Assembly (NCBI GenBank): GCA_963662175.1
Contig: OY759215.1
Coordinates: 49,679,213-49,743,212 of the forward strand
From: Aradus depressus
Lineage: Eukaryota > Arthropoda > Insecta > Hemiptera > Aradidae
Direction: 5' to 3'
DNA length: 64,000 bases
Made by a program: the position numbers and the translations under genes. Position 1 is the first letter of the stretch. Every line of letters starts with the position of its first letter. The notes under the pieces were generated by a model. The model was not told the origin of the DNA. It was given only the letters and a program-made list of their open reading frames with translations, and made no database searches. Of this stretch, positions 9,386 to 20,770 are shown piece by piece.

Positions 9386-12300
9386 GAGTTGGCCGTTGAC
9401 CATTCAAGTGGCTCTCCAGCCACCACACCGCTGCCGGGTCACACCATCTGGACAGACCTAGGTCCGAAGTATCCCCGGGTAGCTCTGCCAGAACCCCCAT
9501 TTCTCGTCTGCTGGCCGACCAGTTCGCCGTTGACCATTCAAGTGGCTCTCCAGCCACCACACCGCTGCCGGGTCACACCATCTGGACAGACCTAGGTCCG
9601 AAGTATCCCCGGGTAGCTCTGCCAGAACCCCCATTTCTCGTCTGCTGGCCGACCAGTTCGCCGTTGACCATTCAAGTGGCTCTCCAGCCACCACACCGCT
9701 GCCGGGTCACACCATCTGGACAGACCTAGGTCCGAAGTATCCCCGGGTAGCTCTGCCAGAACCCCCATTTCTCGTCTGCTGGCCGACCAGTTCGCCGTTG
9801 ACCATTCAAGTGGCTCTCCAGCCACCACACCGCTGCCGGGTCACACCATCTGGACAGACCTAGGTCCGAAGTATCCCCGGGTAGCTCTGCCAGAACCCCC
9901 ATTTCTCGTCTGCTGGCCGACCAGTTCGCCGTTGACCATTCAAGTGGCTCTCCAGCCACCACACCGCTGCCGGGTCACACCATCTGGACAGACCTAGGTC
10001 CGAAGTATCCCCGGGTAGCTCTGCCAGAACCCCCATTTCTCGTCTGCTGGCCGACCAGTTGGCCGTTGACCATTCAAGTGGCTCTCCAGCCACCACACCG
10101 CTGCCGGGTCACACCATCTGGACAGACCTAGGTCCAAAGTATCCCCGGGTAGCTCTGCCAGAACCCCCATTTCTCGTCTGCTGGCCGACCAGTTCGCCGT
10201 TGACCATTCAAGTGGCTCTCCAGCCACCACACCGCTGCCGGGTCACACCATCTGGACAGACCTAGGTCCGAAGTATCCCCGGGTAGCTCTGCCAGAACCC
10301 CCATTTCTCGTCTGCTGGCCGACCAGTTCGCCGTTGACCATTCAAGTGGCTCTCCAGCCACCACACCGCTGCCGGGTCACACCATCTGGACAGACCTAGG
10401 TCCGAAGTATCCCCGGGTAGCTCTGCCAGAACCCCCATTTCTCGTCTGCTGGCCGACCAGTTCGCCGTTGACCATTCAAGTGGCTCTCCAGCCACCACAC
10501 CGCTGCCGGGTCACACCATCTGGACAGACCTAGGTCCGAAGTATCCCCGGGTAGCTCTGCCAGAACCCCCATTTCTCGTCTGCTGGCCGACCAGTTCGCC
10601 GTTGACCATTCAAGTGGCTCTCCAGCCACCACACCGCTGCCGGGTCACACCATCTGGACAGACCTAGGTCCGAAGTATCCCCGGGTAGCTCTGCCAGAAC
10701 CCCCATTTCTCGTCTGCTGGCCGACCAGTTCGCCGTTGACCATTCAAGTGGCTCTCCAGCCACCACACCGCTGCCGGGTCACACCATCTGGACAGACCTA
10801 GGTCCGAAGTATCCCCGGGTAGCTCTGCCAGAACCCCCATTTCTCGTCTGCTGGCCGACCAGTTCGCCGTTGACCATTCAAGTGGCTCTCCAGCCACCAC
10901 ACCGCTGCCGGGTCACACCATCTGGACAGACCTAGGTCCAAAGTATCCCCGGGTAGCTCTGCCAGAACCCCCATTTCTCGTCTGCTGGCCGACCAGTTCG
11001 CCGTTGACCATTCAAGTGGCTCTCCAGCCACCACACCGCTGCCGGGTCACACCATCTGGACAGACCTAGGTCCGAAGTATCCCCGGGTAGCTCTGCCAGA
11101 ACCCCCATTTCTCGTCTGCTGGCCGACCAGTTCGCCGTTGACCATTCAAGTGGCTCTCCAGCCACCACACCGCTGCCGGGTCACACCATCTGGACAGACC
11201 TAGGTCCGAAGTATCCCCGGGTAGCTCTGCCAGAACCCCCATTTCTCGTCTGCTGGCCGACCAGTTCGCCGTTGACCATTCAAGTGGCTCTCCAGCCACC
11301 ACACCGCTGCCGGGTCACACCATCTGGACAGACCTAGGTCCGAAGTATCCCCGGGTAGCTCTGCCAGAACCCCCATTTCTCGTCTGCTGGCCGACCAGTT
11401 CGCCGTTGACCATTCAAGTGGCTCTCCAGCCACCACACCGCTGCCGGGTCACACCATCTGGACAGACCTAGGTCCGAAGTATCCCCGGGTAGCTCTGCCA
11501 GAACCCCCATTTCTCGTCTGCTGGCCGACCAGTTCGCCGTTGACCATTCAAGTGGCTCTCCAGCCACCACACCGCTGCCGGGTCACACCATCGGGACAGA
11601 CCTAGGTCCGAAGTATCCCCGGGTAGCTCTGCCAGAACCCCCATTTCTCGTCTGCTGGCCGACCAGTTCGCCGTTGACCATTCAAGTGGCTCTCCAGCCA
11701 CCACACCGCTGCCGGGTCACACCATCTGGACAGACCTAGGTCCGAAGTATCCCCGGGTAGCTCTGCCAGAACCCCCATTTCTCGTCTGCTGGCCGACCAG
11801 TTCGCCGTTGACCATTCAAGTGGCTCTCCAGCCACCACACCGCTGCCGGGTCACACCATCTGGACAGACCTAGGTCCGAAGTATCCCCGGGTAGCTCTGC
11901 CAGAACCCCCATTTCTCGTCTGCTGGCCGACCAGTTCGCCGTTGACCATTCAAGTGGCTCTCCAGCCACCACACCGCTGCCGGGTCACACCATCGGGACA
12001 GACCTAGGTCCGAGGTATCCCCGGGTAGCTCTGCCAGAACCCCCATTTCTCGTCTGCTGGCCGACCAGTTCGCCGTTGACCATTCAAGTGGCTCTCCAGC
12101 CACCACACCGCTGCCGGGTCACACCATCGGGACAGACCTAGGTCCGAGGTATCCCCGGGTAGCTCTGCCAGAACCCCCATTTCTCGTCTGCTGGCCGACC
12201 AGTTCGCCGTTGACCATTCAAGTGGCTCTCCAGCCACCACACCGCTGCCGGGTCACACCATCTGGACAGACCTAGGTCCGAAGTATCCCCGGGTAGCTCT

Positions 12301-14343
12301 GCCAGAACCCCCATTTCTCGTCTGCTGGCCGACCAGTTCGCCGTTGACCATTCAAGTGGCTCTCCAGCCACCACACCGCTGCCGGGTCACACCATCTGGA
12401 CAGACCTAGGTCCGAAGTATCCCCGGGTAGCTCTGCCAGAACCCCCATTTCTCGTCTGCTGGCCGACCAGTTCGCCGTTGACCATTCAAGTGGCTCTCCA
12501 GCCACCACACCGCTGCCGGGTCACACCATCTGGACAGACCTAGGTCCGAAGTATCCCCGGGTAGCTCTGCCAGAACCCCCATTTCTCGTCTGCTGGCCGA
12601 CCAGTTCGCCGTTGACCATTCAAGTGGCTCTCCAGCCACCACACCGCTGCCGGGTCACACCATCTGGACAGACCTAGGTCCGAAGTATCCCCGGGTAGCT
12701 CTGCCAGAACCCCCATTTCTCGTCTGCTGGCCGACCAGTTCGCCGTTGACCATTCAAGTGGCTCTCCAGCCACCACACCGCTGCCGGGTCACACCATCGG
12801 GACAGACCTAGGTCCGAAGTATCCCCGGGTAGCTCTGCCAGAACCCCCATTTCTCGTCTGCTGGCCGACCAGTTCGCCGTTGACCATTCAAGTGGCTCTC
12901 CAGCCACCACACCGCTGCCGGGTCACACCATCTGGACAGACCTAGGTCCGAAGTATCCCCGGGTAGCTCTGCCAGAACCCCCATTTCTCGTCTGCTGGCC
13001 GACCAGTTCGCCGTTGACCATTCAAGTGGCTCTCCAGCCACCACACCGCTGCCGGGTCACACCATCGGGACAGACCTAGGTCCGAAGTATCCCCGGGTAG
13101 CTCTGCCAGAACCCCCATTTCTCGTCTGCTGGCCGACCAGTTCGCCGTTGACCATTCAAGTGGCTCTCCAGCCACCACACCGCTGCCGGGTCACACCATC
13201 TGGACAGACCTAGGTCCGAAGTATCCCCGGGTAGCTCTGCCAGAACCCCCATTTCTCGTCTGCTGGCCGACCAGTTCGCCGTTGACCATTCAAGTGGCTC
13301 TCCAGCCACCACACCGCTGCCGGGTCACACCATCTGGACAGACCTAGGTCCGAAGTATCCCCGGGTAGCTCTGCCAGAACCCCCATTTCTCGTCTGCTGG
13401 CCGACCAGTTCGCCGTTGACCATTCAAGTGGCTCTCCAGCCACCACACCGCTGCCGGGTCACACCATCTGGACAGACCTAGGTCCGAAGTATCCCCGGGT
13501 AGCTCTGCCAGAACCCCCATTTCTCGTCTGCTGGCCGACCAGTTCGCCGTTGACCATTCAAGTGGCTCTCCAGCCACCACACCGCTGCCGGGTCACACCA
13601 TCTGGACAGACCTAGGTCCGAAGTATCCCCGGGTAGCTCTGCCAGAACCCCCATTTCTCGTCTGCTGGCCGACCAGTTCGCCGTTGACCATTCAAGTGGC
13701 TCTCCAGCCACCACACCGCTGCCGGGTCACACCATCTGGACAGACCTAGGTCCGAAGTATCCCCGGGTAGCTCTGCCAGAACCCCCATTTCTCGTCTGCT
13801 GGCCGACCAGTTCGCCGTTGACCATTCAAGTGGCTCTCCAGCCACCACACCGCTGCCGGGTCACACCATCTGGACAGACCTAGGTCCGAAGTATCCCCGG
13901 GTAGCTCTGCCAGAACCCCCATTTCTCGTCTGCTGGCCGACCAGTTCGCCGTTGACCATTCAAGTGGCTCTCCAGCCACCACACCGCTGCCGGGTCACAC
14001 CATCTGGACAGACCTAGGTCCGAGGTATCCCCGGATAGCTCTGCCAGAACCCCCATTTCTCGTCTGCTGGCCGACCAGTTCGCCGTTGACCATTCAAGTG
14101 GCTCTCCAGCCACCACACCGCTGCCGGGTCACACCATCTGGACAGACCTAGGTCCGAAGTATCCCCGGGTAGCTCTGCCAGAACCCCCATTTCTCGTCTG
14201 CTGGCCGACCAGTTCGCCGTTGACCATTCAAGTGGCTCTCCAGCCACCACACCGCTGCCGGGTCACACCATCTGGACAGACCTAGGTCCGAGGTATCCCC
14301 GGATAGCTCTGCCAGAACCCCCATTTCTCGTCTGCTGGCCGAC
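9386..14343. repeat. 134-bp GC-rich satellite, 37 units
   Basis: Head-to-tail units of exactly 134 bp, 4958 bp in all, with very few substitutions. Variants seen: TTGGCCG for TTCGCCG in units 1 and 6; TCGGGACA for TCTGGACA near 11591, 11993, 12127, 12797 and 13067; TCCAAAG near 10135 and 10939; TCCGAGG near 12011, 12146, 14021 and 14290. Each unit has the perfect hairpin GTGGCTCTCCAGCCAC (first at 9408-9423) and the palindromes ACCTAGGT and CCCGGG. The unit is GC- and CpG-rich while its flanks are AT-rich. The period is not a multiple of 3, so the 78-codon open stretches on the minus strand are not genes. Confidence 0.98.
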
Positions 14344-14451
14344 CCAAGTCCATATGGTACCCCTCACATCCCCTTTGTGCCCCCTGAAGAATGAATGTAT
14401 CGACACAAAATTTCATATGTAAATTCAAAATCTCATAAGGATGAAACCTTA

Positions 14452-15365
14452 CCCTAGTCGTCCACTGGGACCGGAAAGTTGCGAACTGCGAAGTAACGAA
14501 ATCGGGCGAAGCCGTTCGTGCGAATGCCGATCGTCCATTGATCCAGTCAGTGCGTCCGAATGCGTAGACGGGATGGCTCTTCGGAACGGTTTTTCCGATG
14601 ATTCTGACGACGAATTCTTAGCGTTGGAATTATCACCTTTGATTTATCGACGAAGGCGATATAGACGTAGACGGGAAATGTGGGTAAATCCCATTTTCGA
14701 AAAAAGAGAAGAGTTTGGCGAATTTTCTCATTTGTGGCGTGACCTTCAAATCGATGATAATCACCACTTCTCCTATTTTCGAATGGAAAAGGACACTTTT
14801 CAATACATTCTTGACAACATCTACTCAAGACTCGAAAAATTCAGTAATTTTCGTGTGGCAATTTCCCCACAAGAACGGCTGACTGTTACATTAAGGTAAT
14901 TGGAAAGAAAGAAAAAATCACTGTACTTTTTTTTTACACAAACTGTATTTTTTTATACTTTCAAACTAAACTAAGGTACATAATAACGATACAAACGAAT
15001 AACTAGACAAACGTAGTACAAAAAATGTAAGTAATTTTTTATTGATTTACAAAGAAGTTTCCACTAGGATCTAATTCGTGAAAATAGGACGATGCGTTGT
15101 ACTGACCCCCGGAGGAATCATCAGAAGAATTATTTGGTGTACAATGTGAGGATGTATTCGGACCTGTTCGTCCGAAAAATCCCAGCAGAATGGGATCGCT
15201 TCGCACTTCGCACCTGTTCGGCCGAAAACTGACGAACGATACGGGTCTAGTGGACGCGGTCCCCCACCTTGTCACATGTTTGGATCGTTCGTGCATTTTC
15301 GGCCGAATTCTGACGAACTGATTTCGCTACTTTCGCAACTTTCCGGTCCCAGTGGACGACTGGCC
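14452..15365 (+). mobile_element. PIF/Harbinger-type element, 914 bp, internally deleted
   Basis: The ends are inverted repeats: CCCTAGTCGTCCACTGGGAC at 14452 and the complement of GGCCAGTCGTCCACTGGGAC ending at 15365, matching for about 45 bp. TTA at 14449-14451 and 15366-15368 is the 3-bp target duplication expected for this superfamily. Subterminal motifs such as TTCGGCCGAAA and GACGAACG recur near the right end. Only the first part of a transposase is encoded. Confidence 0.88.
14573..14895 (+). pseudogene. Harbinger transposase, N-terminal exon only
   Basis: Reading from the ATG at 14573 gives an acidic start (FSDDSDDEF), an Arg-rich patch, then WVNPIFEKREEFGEF, a block with YFRMEKDTFQYIL and SPQERLTVTLR. 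These match the region before the DDE domain in Harbinger/HARBI1-type proteins. An in-frame ATG also exists at 14441 but lies outside the element. A donor-like AAG/GTAATT follows at 14895/14896. The catalytic domain is absent, so this copy cannot encode an active transposase. Confidence 0.75.
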
Positions 15366-15615
15366 TTACAATTTTCAGTGGAGGATCAAAGAAGGGGGCT
15401 CCACTCAGAAAACTCAATAACTGCCGATGTTATATATGGACACAACAGTATGAAGATTCAGAAGCTCCTATATAACTTGCCTCCTATGCAACTATTGATT
15501 TTTAGGCCGGTCGATTTTTTTTGGAGGGAGAAACAAAAACTTATTATTTCCTGCTGGGGAAGTAGATTGTCGCTGACGACTTTTTTTGTTTCGGATAATA
15601 TAACTTAGTAATTAA

Positions 15616-16187
15616 CAACTGACGGATAATTTAGCCTCTAAGCTTTTATCTCCTCTAACTCTTTACAAAATATATAATAAATTACTAAGAGTACTTAATT
15701 TAAGTATTTTCCAAGTAAGTATTAAGTGGTACTTGCTTATATGGTTCTAATGACGGTAAAAACTGTACCAGGTGTTTTCATTTTACACCTGGGACTTTTG
15801 TTCTTTTAGACTATAATTCTTAAAGGTCCCCCTCCTTTTTTTAAAGAGTTAAGGACAGAGTACTTGGAGTTTGGCTGGGACGAGGAAGTTTGCGATCTAT
15901 TTGGTTCTATGACACTCTCTGCCCCGGGGCTTTGTTCGGCAAGTCTCTCTATGTTGATAAATTAGATCTCGTGAGGAGCGGTAAAAGGAAGCAAATATAA
16001 ATATTGCAGACAATAGAAAATGACATCATACGTCCTGGTTTAGAGGAGGAGTCGGAGAGGGCGGTAAGAAAGAGCTCACTCTGATCCCTCCATTACCTTT
16101 TGCCGATTTAGCTGAAAATCAACCAGTGTTGCTCTTATGTGGTTTTGGATACGTATATAAAATTTGGTGACGATACACTCACTCTAC
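15616..16187. other. Unassigned AT-rich sequence; family D piece at its end
   Basis: No gene was found. From about 16060 to 16187 family D blocks are visible (TTGCCGATTTAGCTGAAAAT, then AAAATTTGGTGACGATACA). Confidence 0.5.
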
Positions 16188-16775
16188 TGTACCAGTAATA
16201 TTAACTTATTTTACAAATAGTTCACGTTAACAACCCGAATGTTGCGGGTTCGAGTCCAGACCAGTAATATCAACTTATTTTACAAATTACCTACGTTAGC
16301 AACCCGAGGGTTGCGGGTTCGAGTCACGACAAGTAATATCAACTTATTTGTCAAATAACCTATGTTACCAACCTGAGAGTTGCGGGTTCGAGTCCCGACC
16401 AGTAATATCAACTTATATTACAAATAGTTCAAATTTCCAACCCGAGGGTTGCGGGTTCGAGTCCCGACAAGTAATATCAACTTATTTTACAAATAACCTA
16501 GGTTACCAACCCGAGAGTTGCGGGTTCGAATCCCGATCAGTAATATCAACTTATTTTATAAATAGCTCACGTTACCAACCCGAGGGTTGCGGGTTCGAGT
16601 CCCGACAAGTAATATCAACTTATTTTACAAATAACCTAGGTTACCAACCCGAGAGTTTCGGGTTTTTATCCCGATCAGTAATATCAACTTATTTTATAAA
16701 TAGCTCACGTTACCAACCCGAGGGTTGCGGGTTCGAATTCCGACCCGTATTATCAAGTTATTTTATTAACTTCCT
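16188..16775 (+). repeat. 69-bp tRNA-like satellite, array 1 (about 8 units, B box on +)
   Basis: Each 69-bp unit contains CAACCCGAGGGTTG (a hairpin) directly followed by GCGGGTTCGAGTCCCGAC. The latter is a complete tRNA T-arm with a 7-nt TTCGAGT loop and matches the Pol III B box GGTTCGANTCC. Upstream in each unit AATAGCTCACGTTACC resembles an A box. The acceptor and anticodon arms are missing. Because 69 is divisible by 3 an open frame with 23-residue repeats (CGFES) runs through the array. I regard it as a by-product. Confidence 0.92.
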
Positions 16776-17295
16776 AGCATATAGGCAAGTTATTGTAATG
16801 GGTCCGACAATCGAAATCAAAATGTTCATCATATTTTTATGTTTCGAGGTCATTACAGTATTTTTAGACTTTTTTTGGAAAGAAGTATGTTTTTGTTGTG
16901 TACGTACGTAAGAGCGTGGTCAATCTTTCCTGCACGAAATTTCGCGAATGAAATATGATATCGACTCCGCTTTGGTGCCAATTGAAGCGTATCGACTTAA
17001 AACTGATCTGAAAGACATTTTATCAAACTCGGTCGTTTTTTTGTTTAAGCTTAGATTAAGATGAATTTGTTTTGGTGGCAATTTTGAATGGGAGGGCAGG
17101 CTATTCTACAAATAGCTTAAAATTCATCGCTGCCTGAACCTAAATAGAGTTGGGCAGGAACTTCTTATAAATTATTTATTACTTATCTACCAAATGGTGT
17201 AATCGTCCTGGCGTGTATAATCTCACAATGATTGAAGAAACACAATCACTCATCGGTGCCATAATCTCTTCTTCTTTTTTTGATGAAGTATTCTC
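16776..17295. other. Unassigned sequence
   Basis: AT-rich. No supported feature. Confidence 0.4.
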
Positions 17296-17895
17296 GAGGG
17301 CACCGGTCGCTCCGTGGTATGCCTGCTTGCTTACAGAACTCAAGATGGTGGATTCGAAACCCTACAGAGGCCCTTGTTAGGAGGTAAAATAAACTTAAGC
17401 TCGCCGTTTTTCGGTAGGGACGTTAAGCGATGGTGCCTAGCCTCTACGATGTCTGGTAACTCCCTAAAGACTAATAATTTATGGTTTCCAGATTTACTTT
17501 GTGAAGCTCCATTCTAGGAATAAATAATTAAAATACACAATTTCTTTGTCAAACTTCACTATATATTCTCAAATACTCAACTAGTTTCGCCGTGTTAAGG
17601 CATTATCAAGAGTCACTTATAAACAGTTTATATGTGACTCTTGATAATGCATTAACACGGCGAAACTAGTTGAGTATTTGAGAATATATAGTGAAGTTTG
17701 ACAAAGAAATTGTGTATTTTAATTATCTATCCCTAAAGACTGCTGCCCTAGGTGAATATAAATGTAAAGTAGGCAACATTTAGGACTCTCATTGTATAGT
17801 CGGGCTCATGTCCACCAGAGTGATGAAAGGGAGCTCTGGTAGTAGGCGATTTGACCCAGAAGTTAATGCCCGGACTTGAGCTTCATTAACTAACT
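17296..17895 (+). mobile_element. SINE-A copy interrupted by a palindromic insert
   Basis: The head GAGGGCACCGGTCGCTCCGT and the body run to CCCTAAAGACT (17462-17472). The body resumes with the same 11 bases at 17729-17739 and continues to the 3' block near 17890. The repeated CCCTAAAGACT is the target duplication of the insert between. Confidence 0.85.
17473..17728. mobile_element. 256-bp insert containing a 203-bp near-perfect palindrome
   Basis: 17524-17624 and 17626-17726 are inverted copies of one 101-bp sequence separated by a single base, with two mismatches. Each arm contains GGCGAAACTAGTTGAG preceded by a TTGATAATGC-type segment, a pattern seen in Penelope-like terminal repeats. The insert is flanked by an 11-bp duplication of SINE-A sequence. 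Confidence 0.9.
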
Positions 17896-18384
17896 CAAGT
17901 AACTAGGGACAATACCATAAATAAACAAGTTTTATTTCTTTCAATTTAATTTAATTATTACACAATATCTCTGCAATAATGTCAGTTTTCATTAACTAGG
18001 GTACGACATAGCCTAAATTTTGATTTTGTGTAAACTAAGTTGGTCGCTCAACTCAGTACCATTTTAAACTATTTACTGAATTTTTGAGTGTACGTGGTGA
18101 CTCAGTAGCGAAGGGTCATCCCCCTAATGTTGAATCGGTGAAAACAAAATCACGGGGAAGTTTTATATTATTATTGTACAGATCCTATTCTTCGTATCAT
18201 TTCGATGATATTTTACCTTGTAAAAGAATAACATTCATTATTCCATAGTAAATGTTGGTAAAGGCTAGAAAGTTCGTTACTTTTCCGGGAAATGTAAGGG
18301 ATTAGAAGAAGGCTCGATTCAAAAACTAGTATGATTACCATTGTTTGCAAAGTGAGCGATGTATAAAATAGGTTCATATTTCTT
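17896..18384. other. Unassigned sequence
   Basis: AT-rich. No supported feature. Confidence 0.4.
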
Positions 18385-18905
18385 TTTTTTTTTGGGTGGA
18401 GCCCACGACACCTATCGCGATATCGTCTAGGAAATTAGAGCCTAACAATTTTATTAATCATTAAAAAATAAAAACATAATTATCGCGAATCTCTTTCTCC
18501 AGAGTTAATAGACGTAAGGGCTCATCTATATCCGCTCCTAAAGGCAAAACTACTGTTTACTGAAGTAAAGGCGACCACCCCGACCAAGACCAAGACTATA
18601 GGCGGAGCTCCTGCCAGCACACGTAGCGCAGCCATAGAGACAGTACGATAGACCTTTGTAACCCTTAAAAGGGCTGCACTCTGGGCTTGCACAAGGATCA
18701 CGAGTCGCCGCTTCAATGCCACCACCCAGCAGCGGCTTACCTTGCTATAGCCTCGGATACTCCAATGTAGATGATACTACGCTCAGAGTATCCCGTCGCG
18801 CAGGCTAGGCAGCTCAGAGCGTTGAAAGTGGCGGTTGTCCTTTCTTTAGTGGCTACAACGTAGGGGGTCGCGTTAAGCCCGGCCTCCTCAAGGTACATAA
18901 CCGTG
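18385..18905 (-). pseudogene. Non-LTR retrotransposon relic (region after RT)
   Basis: The minus strand contains an open stretch (18725-18522) with AALLRVTKVYRTVSMAALRV and LAGAPPI, typical of the segment between reverse transcriptase and RNase H in I/R1-type LINEs. Frames shift several times between 18905 and 18480. Sequence at 18385-18500 resembles 53950-54060, probably a shared 3' UTR. Confidence 0.65.
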
Positions 18906-18929
18906 GGTTTTGATTACCAAGGTTGATAT

Positions 18930-20570
18930 AAATGGTCGAGATTCGAACCCGCAACCCTCGGGTTGGAAACGTGAGCTATTTCTAAAATACGTTGATATTA
19001 CTGGTGGGGATTCGAACCCGCAACCCCCGGGTTCGTAACGTGAAATATTTGAAAATTACGTTGATATTACTGGTGGGGATTCGAACCCGCAACCCTCGGG
19101 TTCGTAACGTGAGCTATTTGAAAAATACGTTGATTTTACTGGTGGGGATTCGAACCCGCAACCCTCGGGTTGGTATCGTGGGCTATTTGTAAAGTAAGTT
19201 GATATTACTGGTGGGGATTCGAACCCGCAACCCTCGGGTTCGTAACGTGGGCTATTTGAAAAATACGTTGATTTTACTGGTGGGGATTGGAACCCGCAAC
19301 CCTCGGGTTCGTAACGTGAGCTATTTGAAAATACGTTGATTTTACTAGGGATTCGAACCCGCAACCCTCGGGTTCGTAACGTGAGCTATTTGAAAAATAC
19401 GTTGATATTACTGGTGGGGATTCGAACCCGCAACCCTCGGGTTAGTAAGGTGAGCTTTGTGAAAAATAAGTTGATATCACTGGTGTGGATTCGAACCCGC
19501 ACCCTTGGGTTGGTAACGTGGGCTATTTGTAAAGTAATTTGGTAATACTGGTGGGGATTCGAACCCGCAACCCTCGGGTCGGTAAAGTGAGCTATTTGTA
19601 AAGTAAGTTGGTATTACTGGTGGAGATTCGAACCCGCAAGCCTCGGTTTGGTATCGTGGGCTATTTGTAAAGTAAGTTGATGTTACTGGTGGGGATTCGA
19701 ACCCTCAACCCTCGGGTTGGTAACGTGAGCTATTTGTAAAATAAGTTGAAATCACTGGTGGGGATTCGAACCCGCAACCCTCGGGTTGGTAAAGTGAGCT
19801 ATTTGTAAAGTAAATTGGTATTACTGGTGGGGATTCGAACCCGCAAGCCTCGAGTTGCTAATGTGAGCTATTTATGTATAGGTATAGTAAGTTGATATTA
19901 CTGGTGGGGATTCGAACCCGCAAGCCTCGAGTTGCTAATGTGAGCTATTTATATAGTAAGTTGATATTACTGGTGGGGATTCGAACCCGCAACCCTCGTG
20001 TTCCTGACGTGAGCTATTTGTAAAATAAGTTAATATTAATGGTGGGGATTCGAACCCGCAACCCTCGGGTTGGTAACGTGGGCTATTTGTAAAGTTGATA
20101 TTACTGGTGGGGATTCGAACCCGCAAGCCTCGAGTTGCTAATGTGAGCTATTTATATAGTAAGTTGATATTACTGGTGGGGATTCGAACCCGCAACCCTC
20201 GTGTTCCTGACGTGAGCTATTTGTAAAATAAGTTGATATTAATGGTGGGGATTCGAACCCGCAACCCTCGGGTTGGTAACGTGGGCTATTTGTAAAGTAA
20301 GTTGATATTACTGGTGGGGATTCGAACCCGCAATCCTCGGGTTCGTAACGTGAGCTATTTATAAAGTAAGTTGATATTACTGGTGGGGATTCGAACCCGC
20401 AATCTTCGGGTTCGTAACGTGAGCTATTTAAAAAGTAAGTTGATATTACTGGTGGGGATTCGAACCCGCAACCCTCGTGTTCGTGACGTGAGCTATTTGT
20501 AAAGTAAGTTGGTAATACTGGTGGGGATTCGAACCCGCAACTCTCGGGTTGGTAACGTGAGCTATTTGTA
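18930..20570 (-). repeat. 69-bp tRNA-like satellite, array 2 (about 24 units, B box on -)
   Basis: This is the same unit as array 1 in the opposite orientation: GGGGATTCGAACCCGCAACC, then CTCGGGTTGGTAACG, GAGCTATTTGTAAA and AAGTTGATATTACTGGT. Spacing is 69 bp where measured (for example 19071, 19140, 19209), with some shortened units. Units are more diverged than in the 134-bp satellite, but the B-box bases are conserved in nearly all of them. Confidence 0.93.
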
Positions 20571-20770
20571 TTGGTTATCTGATTATCTTTTGAATAATGA
20601 GTGATCACTCATAAGATAACAAGATACTTTCAAAATAGATTCTTGAATAATTATCTTTCAGATAACGAGATAATTTATCTGATGAGTGACAAGATAACCA
20701 AGTATCTTGAATAAAGTATCTTTTCATGAACCAAATACTATCTTGCAAGATAGTAGTAGTATTTGGGTTT
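20571..20770. repeat. Palindrome-rich AAGATA/TTATCTT region
   Basis: Dense AAGATA, TTATCTT and AGATAAC motifs on both strands, including the palindromes ATGAGTGATCACTCAT (about 20597-20612) and ACTATCTTGCAAGATAGT (about 20738-20755). Its origin is unknown. It directly abuts array 2. Confidence 0.6.

Larger units (their letters stand above)
14365..15615 (-). repeat. Family D copy split by a Harbinger element
   Basis: The left part (to 14451) has GAATGAATGTATCGACACAA and ends ...GATGAAACCTTA. The right part (from 15366) starts TTACAATTTTCAGTGG and continues with family D blocks to about 15615. In other copies these two parts are contiguous (compare 42690-42780), so the sequence between them is an insertion. 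Confidence 0.75.

Noticed and set aside
9348..14250. Dozens of identical 78-codon minus-strand open frames starting MVAGEPLEWS
   Set aside because: They are a by-product of a 134-bp satellite. The period is not divisible by 3, every frame ends at the same stop, and there is no independent coding evidence.
9386..14343. Hammerhead ribozyme encoded by the 134-bp satellite
   Set aside because: Neither strand of the unit contains a CUGANGA core. The only strong structure is one short hairpin.
18930..20570. CRISPR-like appearance of regularly spaced repeats
   Set aside because: The whole 69-bp unit is repeated, with no unique spacers and no cas genes, in a eukaryotic context.
16348..20608. Apparent 187- and 156-residue proteins made of 23-residue CGFES repeats
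   Set aside because: The CGFES string is what a tRNA T-arm gives when translated, and the frame stays open only because 69 is divisible by 3. Many units break it.
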